A stretch of 64,000 bases of DNA from Microbacteriaceae bacterium VKM Ac-2854 (GCA_013205085.1 JABMLH010000008.1:62001-126000), one strand, 5' to 3'; shown: positions 17,005-25,159, numbered from the stretch's first letter. Program-made: numbers and translations. The notes: generated by a model not told the origin, from the letters alone.

Positions 17005-17214
17005 GTGCCTCAGCGGAAGAGTGTCCCGGCGTTGCTCGACCTCCTCGAAGTTCTCGAGGAACCAGGCCCTTTCGACCGCGGATTCGCACGCCATCTGATC
17101 GATCAGATCGAGGCGCTGCTCACCGTGCTCGGCGCCTCGCGTCGAGGTGGCGCCGTGGACGAGCGGCTCGCCGCGGTCACGGCGGACGAATCGGCTCCGG
17201 GCGTATCCCTGTAG
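17005..17214 (+). CDS. Small hypothetical protein (69 aa)
   Basis: A short open frame beginning GTG 17005 behind a good AGGGTGGAG ribosome binding site. The product PQRKSVPALLDLLEVLEEPG... is amphipathic and helical in its first half. An in-frame GTG at 16894, overlapping the stop of the secreted protein gene, would add 37 residues but has a weaker site. I do not recognise the family. It may be real because of the ribosome binding site and amphipathic pattern, but support is limited. Confidence 0.45.
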   Translation: MPQRKSVPALLDLLEVLEEPGPFDRGFARHLIDQIEALLTVLGASRRGGAVDERLAAVTADESAPGVSL

Positions 17215-17255
17215 TTGCCGGTGTCGGAGGTCGGGTTGCCGATGTCGGAGGTCGG
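17214..17255. repeat. 21-bp tandem duplication before the DUF2277 gene
   Basis: GTTGCCGGTGTCGGAGGTCG at 17214 is followed immediately by a copy at 17235 with one substitution. The second copy ends just before the TAACCT -10 candidate of the next gene. Confidence 0.75.
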
Positions 17256-17270
17256 GTTTAACCTCTCCGC

Positions 17271-17543
17271 ATGTGCCGAAACATCCACGTCCTCCACAAC
17301 TTCGAGCCCGCCGCCACCGACGACGAGGTGCACGCCGCTGCGTTGCAGTACGTGCGCAAGGTCAGCGGCTCCACCAAGCCCTCGAAGGCGAATGAGGCGG
17401 CTTTCGAGCACGCCGTCGCCGAGATCGCACACATCACCCGGCATCTGCTCGAAGATCTGGTGACCACCGCGCCGCCGAAGGATCGCGACGAGGAGGCGGC
17501 GAAGGCTCGCGAGCGCTCCGCCAAGCGCTTCGCCACCGCGTAG
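17271..17543 (+). CDS. DUF2277 family protein
   Basis: The 90-aa product starts MCRNIHVLHNFEPAAT, the hallmark N-terminus of DUF2277, with conserved VRKVSGSTKPSKANEAAF in the middle. The function is unknown; members are small cytoplasmic proteins. A -10-like TAACCT (17259-17264) ends 6 bp before the ATG and no Shine-Dalgarno is visible, so the mRNA may be leaderless. Its last 110 bp overlap the 3' end of the convergent DUF2182 gene. Confidence 0.85.
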   Translation: MCRNIHVLHNFEPAATDDEVHAAALQYVRKVSGSTKPSKANEAAFEHAVAEIAHITRHLLEDLVTTAPPKDRDEEAAKARERSAKRFATA

Positions 17544-18192
17544 CCAGACGTCGCGGCGGCCGGAGGTATCGCGCCGGTACCAGGCGTGCGGCGGCGAGCA
17601 TCGCCGTCACCGCGAGCATCGCCAGCGCACCGGTGTGCATCAGCACCGCCATCGCCAGCATCGCGGGCGCGCAGGAGCCGACGCAGTACGCGCCGTGCTG
17701 CAGGCCGAAGCGGATGTCCGCGCGGGTCGCGCCCATCCCGCTCGCAGGCAGAGGCACCGTCCGATGGCAGCCGCCCCGCATCCGGCGATGCCACGGCGTG
17801 AAGGGCCAGAGGACGGCGATGACCACTACGGCGGCGAGGGCGGAGCGGATGGTTCCGGCGAGACTCAGAGCCACCGCACCGAACACCAGCCACACCGTGA
17901 GGTAGCCGAGGAGGAACTCCGCCATCGCGCGGCCGCGGCGCCGCCGAAGGCTGTTGCGACCGACGTGTCGCACCGCGGGCAGCGCGATGGGCACCATCAT
18001 CGCGACACACATCAGGCTCCAGTGCGGCAGACCGACGAGCACGTCGGCGGTCGGAGTGGCGCCGTGCGCGTGCGTCGCAACCGGCAGCGCCCCGTGGGAT
18101 GCCGGCCCGGCGAGCAGGAGCGGCCACGCGGCTGCGGCCACCAGGGCCGCCGGCCACTCCGGATGCACCCGGAGCGCGCGCCGCAGGCTCAT
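17434..18192 (-). CDS. DUF2182 predicted metal-binding membrane protein
   Basis: The 252-aa product has about six hydrophobic segments and the DUF2182 features PHWSLMCVAMMVPIALPAVR, a Cys/His pair (GGCHR) and LQHGAYCVGSCAPAMLAM. Cys, His and Met residues in the helices suggest metal handling. The arginine- and proline-rich tail (about 45 residues) is encoded antisense to the DUF2277 gene and may be unconserved. Its ATG shares one base with the stop of the tyrosinase gene (TGATG), so the two are coupled. I infer a copper-delivery or membrane-partner role for the tyrosinase. This has not been shown. Confidence 0.78.
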   Translation of the reverse strand: MSLRRALRVHPEWPAALVAAAAWPLLLAGPASHGALPVATHAHGATPTADVLVGLPHWSLMCVAMMVPIALPAVRHVGRNSLRRRRGRAMAEFLLGYLTVWLVFGAVALSLAGTIRSALAAVVVIAVLWPFTPWHRRMRGGCHRTVPLPASGMGATRADIRFGLQHGAYCVGSCAPAMLAMAVLMHTGALAMLAVTAMLAAARLVPARYLRPPRRLATRWRSAWRSAREPSPPPRRDPSAARWSPDLRADAG

Positions 18193-19637
18193 CAGCCGAA
18201 GGTGACGCTGACCCGGCCGATGCGGACGGGCGGGGTCCGCGACTCGGCTTCGTCCGCCTCGTCGGACTCACTGAGTCCGTCGTCGGGTGGGAGCAGCCCG
18301 AGTGGGCGGAACGAGACCTCGACCGACTCCATCGTTCGGGCGCCGACCACATCGGTCACATCGAACGTGCGCCGCATCCCGTGCGGTCCGTCGCCGTGAC
18401 TCTCGTCGTTCACGTGCTCGATGCCGAAGAACGACACCGTGCCCAGATAGTGCTCGGCATCGCCCGCACCGATACGGAGGTAGACCTCGTAGCCGACCGA
18501 CGGATTACGCTCCGCCTCGATGTCCTCGAGATTGACGTAGATCCGAGCGGGCGCCGCATCGGCCTCGCCACGGCTCACCGGAGCCTCCACCGTCACCGCC
18601 ACGGTCGCCGCGTCTCCGCTCAGCTCGACGGGGTCGGTGGAGGAGCCGGCCAGTTCGGGTTCGGTGTCGCCGGCCGGAGTCATCTCGTCGTTCTCCATCG
18701 GGGTGTCGTTGGTCGGCGGCAGGCTGTCGTAGCGGTAGCCGAGCTGGCTGCCGATGTGGAGTACATCCGCGGGGGTCATCGTCACGCGGACCCCGGTGTC
18801 GTTGTGCAGTACGAAGGACGCACCGGTCCAGGCCGCGTCCGTCGGATTGGAGCGACCGGCCTGGGTGAGCCACTGCTCCCAGAGCCGGTCGATGTTGCAG
18901 TGGTGCAACCAGAAGATCGGGTCGCTCGCGGCGCGGTTCGGGTCGCCCATCCAGCCACCGAGGAGCGAGTGCACGATGTTGTGCGGCGTGAACTCCAGGT
19001 CTCCCGCGGCGCCGAAGAAGTGCTGCGGTGTGGTCTTGCCGCCGCCGAATCCCGGCGCCGGTGGCGGTGTGAAGCCGGTGTCGTTCAGGGCGGCCGACGG
19101 ATCCACGGCCGCGGCCGGCAGCTGACCGCCCGCGTTCGCGCTCGGCTGACGTTGCGCCACGAAGAGCGGATTCGCAACGTCGGCGTCTGCAGGGTCGTCC
19201 TTCGGCAGGAAGCGCTGACGGAACTCGGGCGGCAGGGCGCGCTGACCGGGGTCGGCGTAGTTCCAGTACGGCAGAGCCCAATCGGCGGGGCCGCCCTGCG
19301 CCAGCACTTCGGCGCGCACGATCCGCTCGAAGTGGTGCAGGTACATCCGATGCCAGGGCAGGAAGAACCAGCTGCCGTGCTGGCACTGGTTCCAGTCGGG
19401 ATCCGGGGCGGGTGCGTTCGTGCCGTGCACGGCGCTGAGGTAGGTCCAACCGCGCGGATCGGTGTCGGGGCGCTGCTGCAGCCCCGCGATCGCGCGGGCA
19501 TAGGCGAGCACGATCGGATGCCACGGTCCGGCCAAGGTGCCGACGTCGCGACGGATCAGCAGCTCGGGTTCGGGGTTCGGTTCGGGTTCGGGGTTCTCGC
19601 CGTATTCGCCGTACTCGCCGTATTCGCTTTGCACCAT
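18192..19637 (-). CDS. Tyrosinase / polyphenol oxidase-like type 3 copper protein
   Basis: It oxidises phenols or catechols with a binuclear copper centre. Copper A histidines lie in SAVHG and WHRMYLHHFER; copper B histidines in FTPHNIVHS and DPIFWLHHCNIDRLWEQW. The catalytic domain covers about residues 30-285. A C-terminal beta-rich region (about 300-460), like the middle domain of plant polyphenol oxidases, may shield the active site. The N-terminus carries GEYGEYGEYG and acidic Pro-Glu repeats made by short DNA repeats. No signal peptide is seen. It is coupled to the downstream DUF2182 gene. No MelC1-type caddie gene is present. The 481-aa size is larger than Streptomyces MelC2. Confidence 0.9.
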   Translation of the reverse strand: MVQSEYGEYGEYGENPEPEPNPEPELLIRRDVGTLAGPWHPIVLAYARAIAGLQQRPDTDPRGWTYLSAVHGTNAPAPDPDWNQCQHGSWFFLPWHRMYLHHFERIVRAEVLAQGGPADWALPYWNYADPGQRALPPEFRQRFLPKDDPADADVANPLFVAQRQPSANAGGQLPAAAVDPSAALNDTGFTPPPAPGFGGGKTTPQHFFGAAGDLEFTPHNIVHSLLGGWMGDPNRAASDPIFWLHHCNIDRLWEQWLTQAGRSNPTDAAWTGASFVLHNDTGVRVTMTPADVLHIGSQLGYRYDSLPPTNDTPMENDEMTPAGDTEPELAGSSTDPVELSGDAATVAVTVEAPVSRGEADAAPARIYVNLEDIEAERNPSVGYEVYLRIGAGDAEHYLGTVSFFGIEHVNDESHGDGPHGMRRTFDVTDVVGARTMESVEVSFRPLGLLPPDDGLSESDEADEAESRTPPVRIGRVSVTFG

Positions 19638-19717
19638 GATCGTCCTCCTCGTCGAAGACGCGCCACGTCGACGCTGTGGCCGACGCTACGCGCATGCCGG
19701 CCGCTGACGCATGAGGG

Positions 19718-21157
19718 CTAGCCCTGATCGACGGCCCGTGCGGAGACGGCGGGCTCGGGCGCTGCAGTCGAGCCTGATTCGTTCTGCTCAGGTGCGTCCG
19801 GAACGGAGTCTCCCGCCACCGTGCCCGCCGGTCTCGCGGCGAACTCGGCCGACACCCGCCGGTACGACTTCGAGAGGAATGCCAGGGCGGCGACGACGAT
19901 CATCACGGCGCCCGCGATGAGGAAGACGAAGGCGACGCCGCGCATGTTCCCCTCGCCGAGCAGCCACCCGAACTGTCGGGCTCCGGCGGGCGAATCGATC
20001 GCCGGCACGATCACGAACTCCGCCAACGGCGCGATCAGGAAGGCGGTGATGGGAGCCGCGGCGGACTCGAGCGCCTGAGCCGCGCCGAACACGCGCCCCT
20101 GCGTCTCGAACGGCACCACCCGCTGGATGACGGTCTGCTCCGCGGCCTCGACGATCGGCACGAGCGCCATGTACAGCAGGATGCCCGCGGCGTAGAGCCA
20201 CCACCACTCGCGCAACGCGAAGATCGAGCCGAGCAGCCCCATCGCCCCGACCGCGAGCAGCAGCGTGCGGATGGGGTTCGCGCCCAGACCCGTCTTCGAG
20301 ATCACGATGCCGCCGATGATGAAGCCGGACGAGCAGATGCCGAGCACGATCCCCCATACCTCGACGCCGTACATCTCGATGCCGTACGGATCCATCAGGG
20401 CCATGTACACGCCACCGATGAGGTTGTTGAAGGTCGAGAACACGATCAACGCGAACAGACCCGGCACCGCGCGGATCGCCTTCGCGCTGCCGGAGAAGTC
20501 GACCAGCGGCGCCTTCTCGGCGACCTTCGGCTTCTCCTCCGGAATCCGAACGAACACGAGGTGCGCCAGCGCGACCGCCGTCACCACGATCGCGATCAAC
20601 AGGGTGCCGCCCATGCCGAGGAAACCGATCGACAGGCCGCTGAACACACTCGTGACCAGGAAGCCGATGCCCTGCACCGCCCCGACCAGCCCGTTCGCGT
20701 TGGCGTGCTTCTCGACGGGGACCAGCAACGTCACCGTCGTCGACAACGCGATGTTGCGGAGGTTCTCCACCACCGCCCCCGCGAGGATCACGCCGCTGAA
20801 CAGCCAGAACCACGGGCCGCCGAGGCTGAGCAGGTCGGCCTCCGGCAGCGCCAGGTACATCCCGCCGGCGAAGACGAACGCACCGAGCGTCGCCAGGCTG
20901 GAGTAGAGCATCGCCTGTTTCTTGCGGTGCCGGTCGACGATGGTGCCGAAGAGCATCCCGAACGCTGCGACCAGCAGCATGTATGCGCCGCCGATGATGC
21001 CCGTGGCCAGCAGCGAGCGGGTCTCGAGGTAGACCCAGAAGGTCAGCGCGAACCAGAGATAGCTCGTCGTCACGTTCGCGACGAGGGTGTTGCCGAGCAC
21101 GTTCGCGAACCGACGCATCGCCGTGCGATCGTCGGTCGGGGTCTCTGTCACCGTCAT
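19718..21157 (-). CDS. MFS transporter (DHA3/EntS-like efflux type)
   Basis: A 479-aa, 12-helix major facilitator with the loop motif GTIVDRHRKKQ between helices 2 and 3 and a long hydrophilic C-terminus. The pattern (NTLVANVTTSYLWFALTFWV at helix 1) resembles the macrolide/siderophore exporter branch. The ATG at 21157 is preceded by a strong GGAGGAG ribosome binding site, so I prefer it over the upstream frame start. Substrate unknown. It ends 80 bp upstream of the tyrosinase start, on the same strand. Confidence 0.87.
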   Translation of the reverse strand: MTVTETPTDDRTAMRRFANVLGNTLVANVTTSYLWFALTFWVYLETRSLLATGIIGGAYMLLVAAFGMLFGTIVDRHRKKQAMLYSSLATLGAFVFAGGMYLALPEADLLSLGGPWFWLFSGVILAGAVVENLRNIALSTTVTLLVPVEKHANANGLVGAVQGIGFLVTSVFSGLSIGFLGMGGTLLIAIVVTAVALAHLVFVRIPEEKPKVAEKAPLVDFSGSAKAIRAVPGLFALIVFSTFNNLIGGVYMALMDPYGIEMYGVEVWGIVLGICSSGFIIGGIVISKTGLGANPIRTLLLAVGAMGLLGSIFALREWWWLYAAGILLYMALVPIVEAAEQTVIQRVVPFETQGRVFGAAQALESAAAPITAFLIAPLAEFVIVPAIDSPAGARQFGWLLGEGNMRGVAFVFLIAGAVMIVVAALAFLSKSYRRVSAEFAARPAGTVAGDSVPDAPEQNESGSTAAPEPAVSARAVDQG

Positions 21158-21279
21158 GCTGAACTCCTCCACAGGTTCGCCTGCTTCGAGGATACGAGCG
21201 ACCACCGACATCGGATACGTGGGCGGTGCGATCCGACAACGAGTTCGCTCGAGCGAACGGCGCGGCGATCAGAGCCGGC

Positions 21280-21642
21280 TCAGCGCGCCCAGGCCGCCAA
21301 AGCCGCCGCGATATCAGGCACCGACGTTGACCCCGTTGCCACCGCGATGACCAGGTCATAGGCCGCGTCGTCCGGCGCGTCGAGCTCGACCCCGTTCATC
21401 CCGTAGAACACCACCACTCCCAGCCAACCGAGCCGCTTGTTCCCGTCGACCAGAGGGTGATTCCGAACCAGTGACTCGAGAAGAGCGGCCGCCTTCTGGT
21501 GAATCGACGGATAGGCGTCGTGACCGAGGACCGTGACCTGCGGGCGGTAGGCCGCCGCATCGAGGAGTCCGAGATCGCGAACCGGCATCACTCCGAGGTC
21601 GCGAGCAAGAGCGAGGATGTCCTCGACATCGAGGTACCGCAT
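21280..21642 (-). CDS. Doc-type (Fic fold) toxin of a toxin-antitoxin pair
   Basis: A 120-aa protein with the Doc signature H-x-L-x-D-G-N-K-R (HPLVDGNKRLGW), close to the canonical HxFx(D/E)(A/G)NKR of toxins that phosphorylate elongation factor Tu. The N-terminus (MRYLDVEDILALARDL) and GHDAYPSIHQKAAALLESL also match Doc proteins. It starts 6 bp after the stop of a small ribbon-helix-helix gene, the usual antitoxin-first layout. The phosphotransfer activity is inferred from the family. Confidence 0.88.
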   Translation of the reverse strand: MRYLDVEDILALARDLGVMPVRDLGLLDAAAYRPQVTVLGHDAYPSIHQKAAALLESLVRNHPLVDGNKRLGWLGVVVFYGMNGVELDAPDDAAYDLVIAVATGSTSVPDIAAALAAWAR

Positions 21643-21648
21643 CCGCCG

Positions 21649-21852
21649 CTACTCCCCGAGGCGCTTGAGCAGATCCGCGTACCGCGCGCGACCCTTCTCC
21701 GAGAGCCGCGCAACATCGGACTGGTGCAACCGCCTGTCCGCGGCCTCCACGATCGCGCGCACGGTCGCTTCTTGCTTGCTGATGCCCTGCGCATCGGCGA
21801 GCGCCGAGAGCGTCTTCTCCTGCTCGTCCGTCAGTCGTAAGGTCATCGCCAT
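21649..21852 (-). CDS. Ribbon-helix-helix antitoxin
   Basis: The 67-aa product MAMTLRLTDEQEKTLSAL... has an N-terminal beta strand and two helices of the RHH/CopG type and a charged C-terminal helix that could wrap the Doc partner. Classical Phd antitoxins have a different fold, so this is an RHH-Doc combination. A -10-like TATCAT (21864-21859, minus strand) ends 6 bp before the first ATG, suggesting a leaderless mRNA. A second ATG lies two codons downstream. Confidence 0.85.
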   Translation of the reverse strand: MAMTLRLTDEQEKTLSALADAQGISKQEATVRAIVEAADRRLHQSDVARLSEKGRARYADLLKRLGE

Positions 21853-21858
21853 GCGCTT

Positions 21859-21877
21859 ATGATACCGCCGTGATACC
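21859..21877 (-). promoter_or_regulatory. Promoter and direct-repeat operator of the toxin-antitoxin operon
   Basis: On the minus strand GGTATCA occurs twice (21877-21871 and 21866-21860), spaced 11 bp, one helical turn. The second copy overlaps a -10-like TATCAT. A TGACG element further upstream could be the -35. Short direct repeats over the -10 fit autoregulation by an RHH antitoxin. Confidence 0.5.
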
Positions 21878-22084
21878 AGCTACGTCATCTGGTCGGACGA
21901 GAGTCCAGCTCGAACCGAGCCGCCGTGACGATCTGCCCAGATCGACGACAACGACGAGAGAGACGCCCTCTCCACCAACGAACGCGCAGCCCGCTCGGCA
22001 CCGACGACCTTCGATTCACTAATGGAGGTCGTGCCCGTAACTCACCGTCGTCCGCCCTCGTCGCAGCTCGACGACGGCGACGGA

Positions 22085-23158
22085 TCACACGTTGAAGCGG
22101 AACTCCACCACGTCGCCGTCCTGCATCACGTAATCCTTGCCCTCGATCCGGGCCTTGCCCTTGGCGCGAGCCTCCGCGATCGAGCCGGTCTCCACCAGGT
22201 CGTCGAAGCCGATGATCTCGGCCTTGATGAAACCCTTTTGGAAGTCGGTGTGGATGACGCCGGCCGCCTGCGGAGCCGTCCAACCCTTGCCGATCGTCCA
22301 GGCGCGCGACTCCTTCGGGCCGGCGGTGAGGTAGGTCTGCAGGCCCAGCGTGTCGAAGCCGATGCGAGCGAGCTGGTCCAGGCCCGACTCGGTCTGACCG
22401 GTCGATTCCAGCAGCTCGGCCGCCTCCTCGGGGTCGAGATCGATCAGCTCCGACTCGATCTTCGCGTCCAGGAAGACCGCCTGCGCGGGAGCGACCAGAG
22501 CGGCGAGTTCAGCCTTGCGGCCCTCGTCGGTCAGCACGGACTCGTCCACGTTGAAGACGTAGATGAAGGGCTTCGCGGTGAGCAGGCCCAGTTCCTTGAT
22601 CGGCGCGAGGTCGATCGAGGAGGCGGAGAGCGGCTTGCCGGTGTCGAGCCAGGCGCGCGCCTGCTTGGCGGTCTCGAGCACGATCGGCTCGAGCTTCTTG
22701 CCCTTGATCTCCTTCTCGAAGCGCGGTTCCGCCTTCTCGAGGGTCTGCAGATCGGCGAGCACGAGCTCGGTGTTGATCGTCTCCATGTCGCTGGAGGGGT
22801 CGACCTTGCCGTCTACGTGCACGACGTCGGAGTCGATGAATCCGCGGATGACCTGCGCGATGGCGTCGGCCTCACGGATGTTCGCGAGGAACTTGTTGCC
22901 CAGGCCCTCACCCTCGGACGCGCCGCGGACGATGCCGGCGATGTCGACGAAGGAGACGGGGGCGGGCAGGATGCGCTCGCTGCTGAAGATCTCGGCGAGC
23001 TTCGCGAGCCGCGGGTCGGGCAGGTTCACGACGCCGACGTTCGGTTCGATCGTGGCGAACGGGTAGTTCGCTGCGAGGACGTTGTTCTTGGTCAACGCGT
23101 TGAAGAGCGTCGACTTGCCGACGTTGGGAAGACCGACGATTGCGATAGTGAGAGCCAC
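22085..23158 (-). CDS. ychF: Ribosome-associated ATPase/GTPase YchF (OLA1 family)
   Basis: The 357-aa product has the P-loop GLPNVGKSTLFNAL, switch region FATIEPNVGVV, DIAGIVRGASEGEGLG and the specificity segment in FNVDES, and a C-terminal TGS domain (about 275-357, ending VMQDGDVVEFRFNV). YchF prefers ATP and binds ribosomes, with a role in stress and redox control. The start is GTG, with a -10-like TAGAAT (23172-23167) 8 bp before it and no clear ribosome binding site, so it may be leaderless. It is divergent from the exonuclease gene. Confidence 0.96.
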   Translation of the reverse strand: MALTIAIVGLPNVGKSTLFNALTKNNVLAANYPFATIEPNVGVVNLPDPRLAKLAEIFSSERILPAPVSFVDIAGIVRGASEGEGLGNKFLANIREADAIAQVIRGFIDSDVVHVDGKVDPSSDMETINTELVLADLQTLEKAEPRFEKEIKGKKLEPIVLETAKQARAWLDTGKPLSASSIDLAPIKELGLLTAKPFIYVFNVDESVLTDEGRKAELAALVAPAQAVFLDAKIESELIDLDPEEAAELLESTGQTESGLDQLARIGFDTLGLQTYLTAGPKESRAWTIGKGWTAPQAAGVIHTDFQKGFIKAEIIGFDDLVETGSIAEARAKGKARIEGKDYVMQDGDVVEFRFNV

Positions 23159-23227
23159 GGGCAGCCATTCTACGGTGCGACCGCGTCACTACCGTTCGGT
23201 GTCGGAGGTGCGTGAGAGGGTGAATCC

Positions 23228-23812
23228 GTGCCCATCGACTTCACCGCCATCGACTTCGAGACCGCCAACTCCCACGGGGCGTCGGCCTGTTCCGTCGGAC
23301 TCATCAAGGTCCGCGACGGCCGTGTGGTCGACCGGGCGGGCTGGTTCATCCGCCCGCCCTACGGCTACGACGACTTCCTGGAGTGGAACACGCGCATCCA
23401 CGGCATCCGCAAAGAAGACGTGTCGAACGCGCTCGGCTGGGCCGAACAGTTGGGAGCACTGATGGCTTTCGCCGACGGCGACCACCTGGTCGCGCACAAC
23501 GCCGGCTTCGACATGAGCGTGATCAAGGCCGCCAGTGCCGCCGTCGAGATCGACTGCCCGGAATACGAGTACCTCTGCTCGCTGCAGCTCGCCCGCAAGA
23601 CCTACACCCTCGACTCCTACCGGCTGCCGGTCGTTGCGATGGCCGCGGGCTTCGAAGACTTCAAGCACCACGACGCGTCCGCCGACGCCGAGGCGTGCGC
23701 CGCGATCGTGGTGCACGCGGCGAAGCGCTACGGCGTGACGAGCATGGCCGAACTCGGCGAGGCGGCGGGCATCGCGATCAAGCGGCTCGCTCCGGCCCTC
23801 GCGACGCGCTGA
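23228..23812 (+). CDS. DEDDh-family 3'-5' exonuclease
   Basis: A 194-aa DnaQ/ExoIII-type nuclease. ExoI motif FTAIDFETAN holds Asp and Glu, ExoII is VAHNAGFDMSV, and ExoIII is HHDASADAEACA with the catalytic His-Asp pair. It corresponds to the stand-alone exonuclease domain proteins of actinobacteria rather than the polymerase III epsilon subunit. The GTG start follows a GAGAGGG ribosome binding site. It is divergent from ychF. Substrate (DNA or RNA) not determined. Confidence 0.88.
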   Translation: MPIDFTAIDFETANSHGASACSVGLIKVRDGRVVDRAGWFIRPPYGYDDFLEWNTRIHGIRKEDVSNALGWAEQLGALMAFADGDHLVAHNAGFDMSVIKAASAAVEIDCPEYEYLCSLQLARKTYTLDSYRLPVVAMAAGFEDFKHHDASADAEACAAIVVHAAKRYGVTSMAELGEAAGIAIKRLAPALATR

Positions 23813-23843
23813 CCCACGAGCGAACATAGTTCTACCGTGGTGA

Positions 23844-23859
23844 TATTGTCCTCACAATA
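23844..23859. promoter_or_regulatory. IolR-type operator before the gntR/iolR gene
   Basis: A 16-bp inverted repeat TATTGT-CCTC-ACAATA with core TGTCCTCACA (23847-23856), 48 bp before the regulator ATG. Matching cores lie before the tautomerase, iolC and iolE, so it is probably an autoregulatory site. Confidence 0.7.
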
Positions 23860-23906
23860 AGTCGCCGCTCTCAGCGACGACGGCGCGAGTGAACAATGGA
23901 GTCCCG

Positions 23907-24668
23907 ATGGCAGAAAAAGAGAGTCTTCTCCCGAACAGTCTCTTTATGGATCTCGATCGCTCCGGGCCGATCCCGCTGTACTTCCAGGTCTCCAACCGGA
24001 TCGAATCCGCGATCAGCGACGGCACCCTCGCTCCCGGCGCACGCCTGGAGAACGAGATCTCGCTCGGCGAACGACTCGGCCTCTCACGGCCGACGGTGCG
24101 GCGCGCCATCCAGGAACTCGTCGACAAGGGCCTTCTGGTGCGCCGACGCGGCATCGGAACCCAGGTCGTGCACGGGCAGGTCACCCGGAAAGTCGAACTG
24201 ACCAGCCTGTTCGACGACCTCGCCCGCGATCACAAGGTGCCCTCGACTCACCTGCTCGAATTCGAAACGATCGAAGCGGATGCGCGCAGCGCGGAGAAGC
24301 TGTCGGTCGCGCTGGGCAGCCCCGTGCTCCGGGTGCGCCGCGTCCGGCTCGCTGACGACGTGCCGGTCGCCGTGATGGAGAACTTCCTGCCGGCGGAGTT
24401 CACCGACCTCGATCGTGATCAGCTCGTCGACCACGGCCTCTACCAGATGCTGCGCGGCCGCGGGGTGACGATGCGGGTCGCCCGACAGCAGATCGGCGCC
24501 CGCCGCGCGAGCGCAGAGGAGTCGAAGCTGCTGGAGATCGACAAGGGAGGCCCGGTGCTCACGATGGACCGAACCGCGTACGACAACTCCGGCCGCGCGA
24601 TCGAGTACGGCCACCACTGCTATCGCCCGGACCTGTACTCCTTCGAGATCACCCTCGTCGACAAGTAG
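23907..24668 (+). CDS. iolR: GntR/UTRA (HutC-type) regulator, probable IolR
   Basis: The N-terminal winged helix (about 15-85) carries ENEISLGERLGLSRPTVRRA, the GntR recognition helix. The C-terminal UTRA ligand domain (about 100-250) ends YGHHCYRPDLYSFEI. GntR regulators of this class bind a small metabolite and release DNA. It lies about 2.7 kb from the end of the iol operon, and a palindrome in its own promoter shares its core with sites before iolC, iolE and a tautomerase. I therefore assign it as the inositol repressor; the assignment is by context. ATG 23907 follows a GGAG site 5 bp away. Length 253 aa. Confidence 0.82.
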   Translation: MAEKESLLPNSLFMDLDRSGPIPLYFQVSNRIESAISDGTLAPGARLENEISLGERLGLSRPTVRRAIQELVDKGLLVRRRGIGTQVVHGQVTRKVELTSLFDDLARDHKVPSTHLLEFETIEADARSAEKLSVALGSPVLRVRRVRLADDVPVAVMENFLPAEFTDLDRDQLVDHGLYQMLRGRGVTMRVARQQIGARRASAEESKLLEIDKGGPVLTMDRTAYDNSGRAIEYGHHCYRPDLYSFEITLVDK

Positions 24669-24682
24669 CCGCGCGCCTGTGA

Positions 24683-24720
24683 ACGCCGCGCGCGCCCACC
24701 TGGATGAGCACGCGCGGCGT
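24683..24720. terminator. Bidirectional hairpin between iolR and the tautomerase gene
   Basis: ACGCCGCGCG (24683-24692) and CGCGCGGCGT (24711-24720) form a perfect 10-bp stem with an 18-nt loop between two convergent stops. There is no U-tract, as is common in high-GC actinobacteria. Confidence 0.6.
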
Positions 24721-24739
24721 CAAGAGGCGCGCAGACGGG

Positions 24740-25159
24740 TCAGACGAGCACCGGCTGCTTCGGCACGGCGAGTTCGCCGGTCATGTACTGGGCGACACCG
24801 AAGCCGAACGACCAGTCCTGCGGACCGTTCTCGACGTAGCCGATGAAGACGTTGTTGCTGGCGACGCCGACTCCTTCGAGACCCGCGGCGATGCGCGCGT
24901 AGAGCTTCTGCTTGATCTCGTCGGTGCGGCCGCGCTGCGTGAAGATGTGCACGACGACCACGTCGTCGTCCTCGCGCTCGAAGCCGAGTCCGGCGTCCTC
25001 GGCGATGATCTCACCGGCGTCGTGCTGCGTGATGATCTGGAAGCGGTCGCGCGGCGGGATGCCGTAGGTCTCGACGATGGCCTCGTGGATCGCGTCGGCG
25101 ATGCCGCGCACGGCCTCCTTGGTGCGGCCACGGGTGAGTTCGATACGAACGAGAGGCAC
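24740..25159 (-). CDS. Tautomerase family protein, likely in the IolR regulon
   Basis: A 139-aa member of the 4-oxalocrotonate tautomerase superfamily: the chain begins MPLVRIEL, so Pro1 would be the N-terminal catalytic base after Met removal. It is longer than 4-OT (about 62 aa), resembling the fused or trimeric larger tautomerases. The reading GKIADAIHEAIVETYGIPPRDRFQ-type helix fits. It is convergent with iolR, and an IolR-like site lies 47-56 bp before its start, so it may act on an enol/keto intermediate of inositol breakdown. That substrate is inferred only from regulation. Confidence 0.85.
   Translation of the reverse strand: MPLVRIELTRGRTKEAVRGIADAIHEAIVETYGIPPRDRFQIITQHDAGEIIAEDAGLGFEREDDDVVVVHIFTQRGRTDEIKQKLYARIAAGLEGVGVASNNVFIGYVENGPQDWSFGFGVAQYMTGELAVPKQPVLV

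Noticed and set aside
22085-23158. Possible upstream gene in 21885-22084
   Set aside because: No frame there has a start with a ribosome binding site, codon bias or motif; it is only the 3' region of ychF and the promoter side of the toxin-antitoxin operon.
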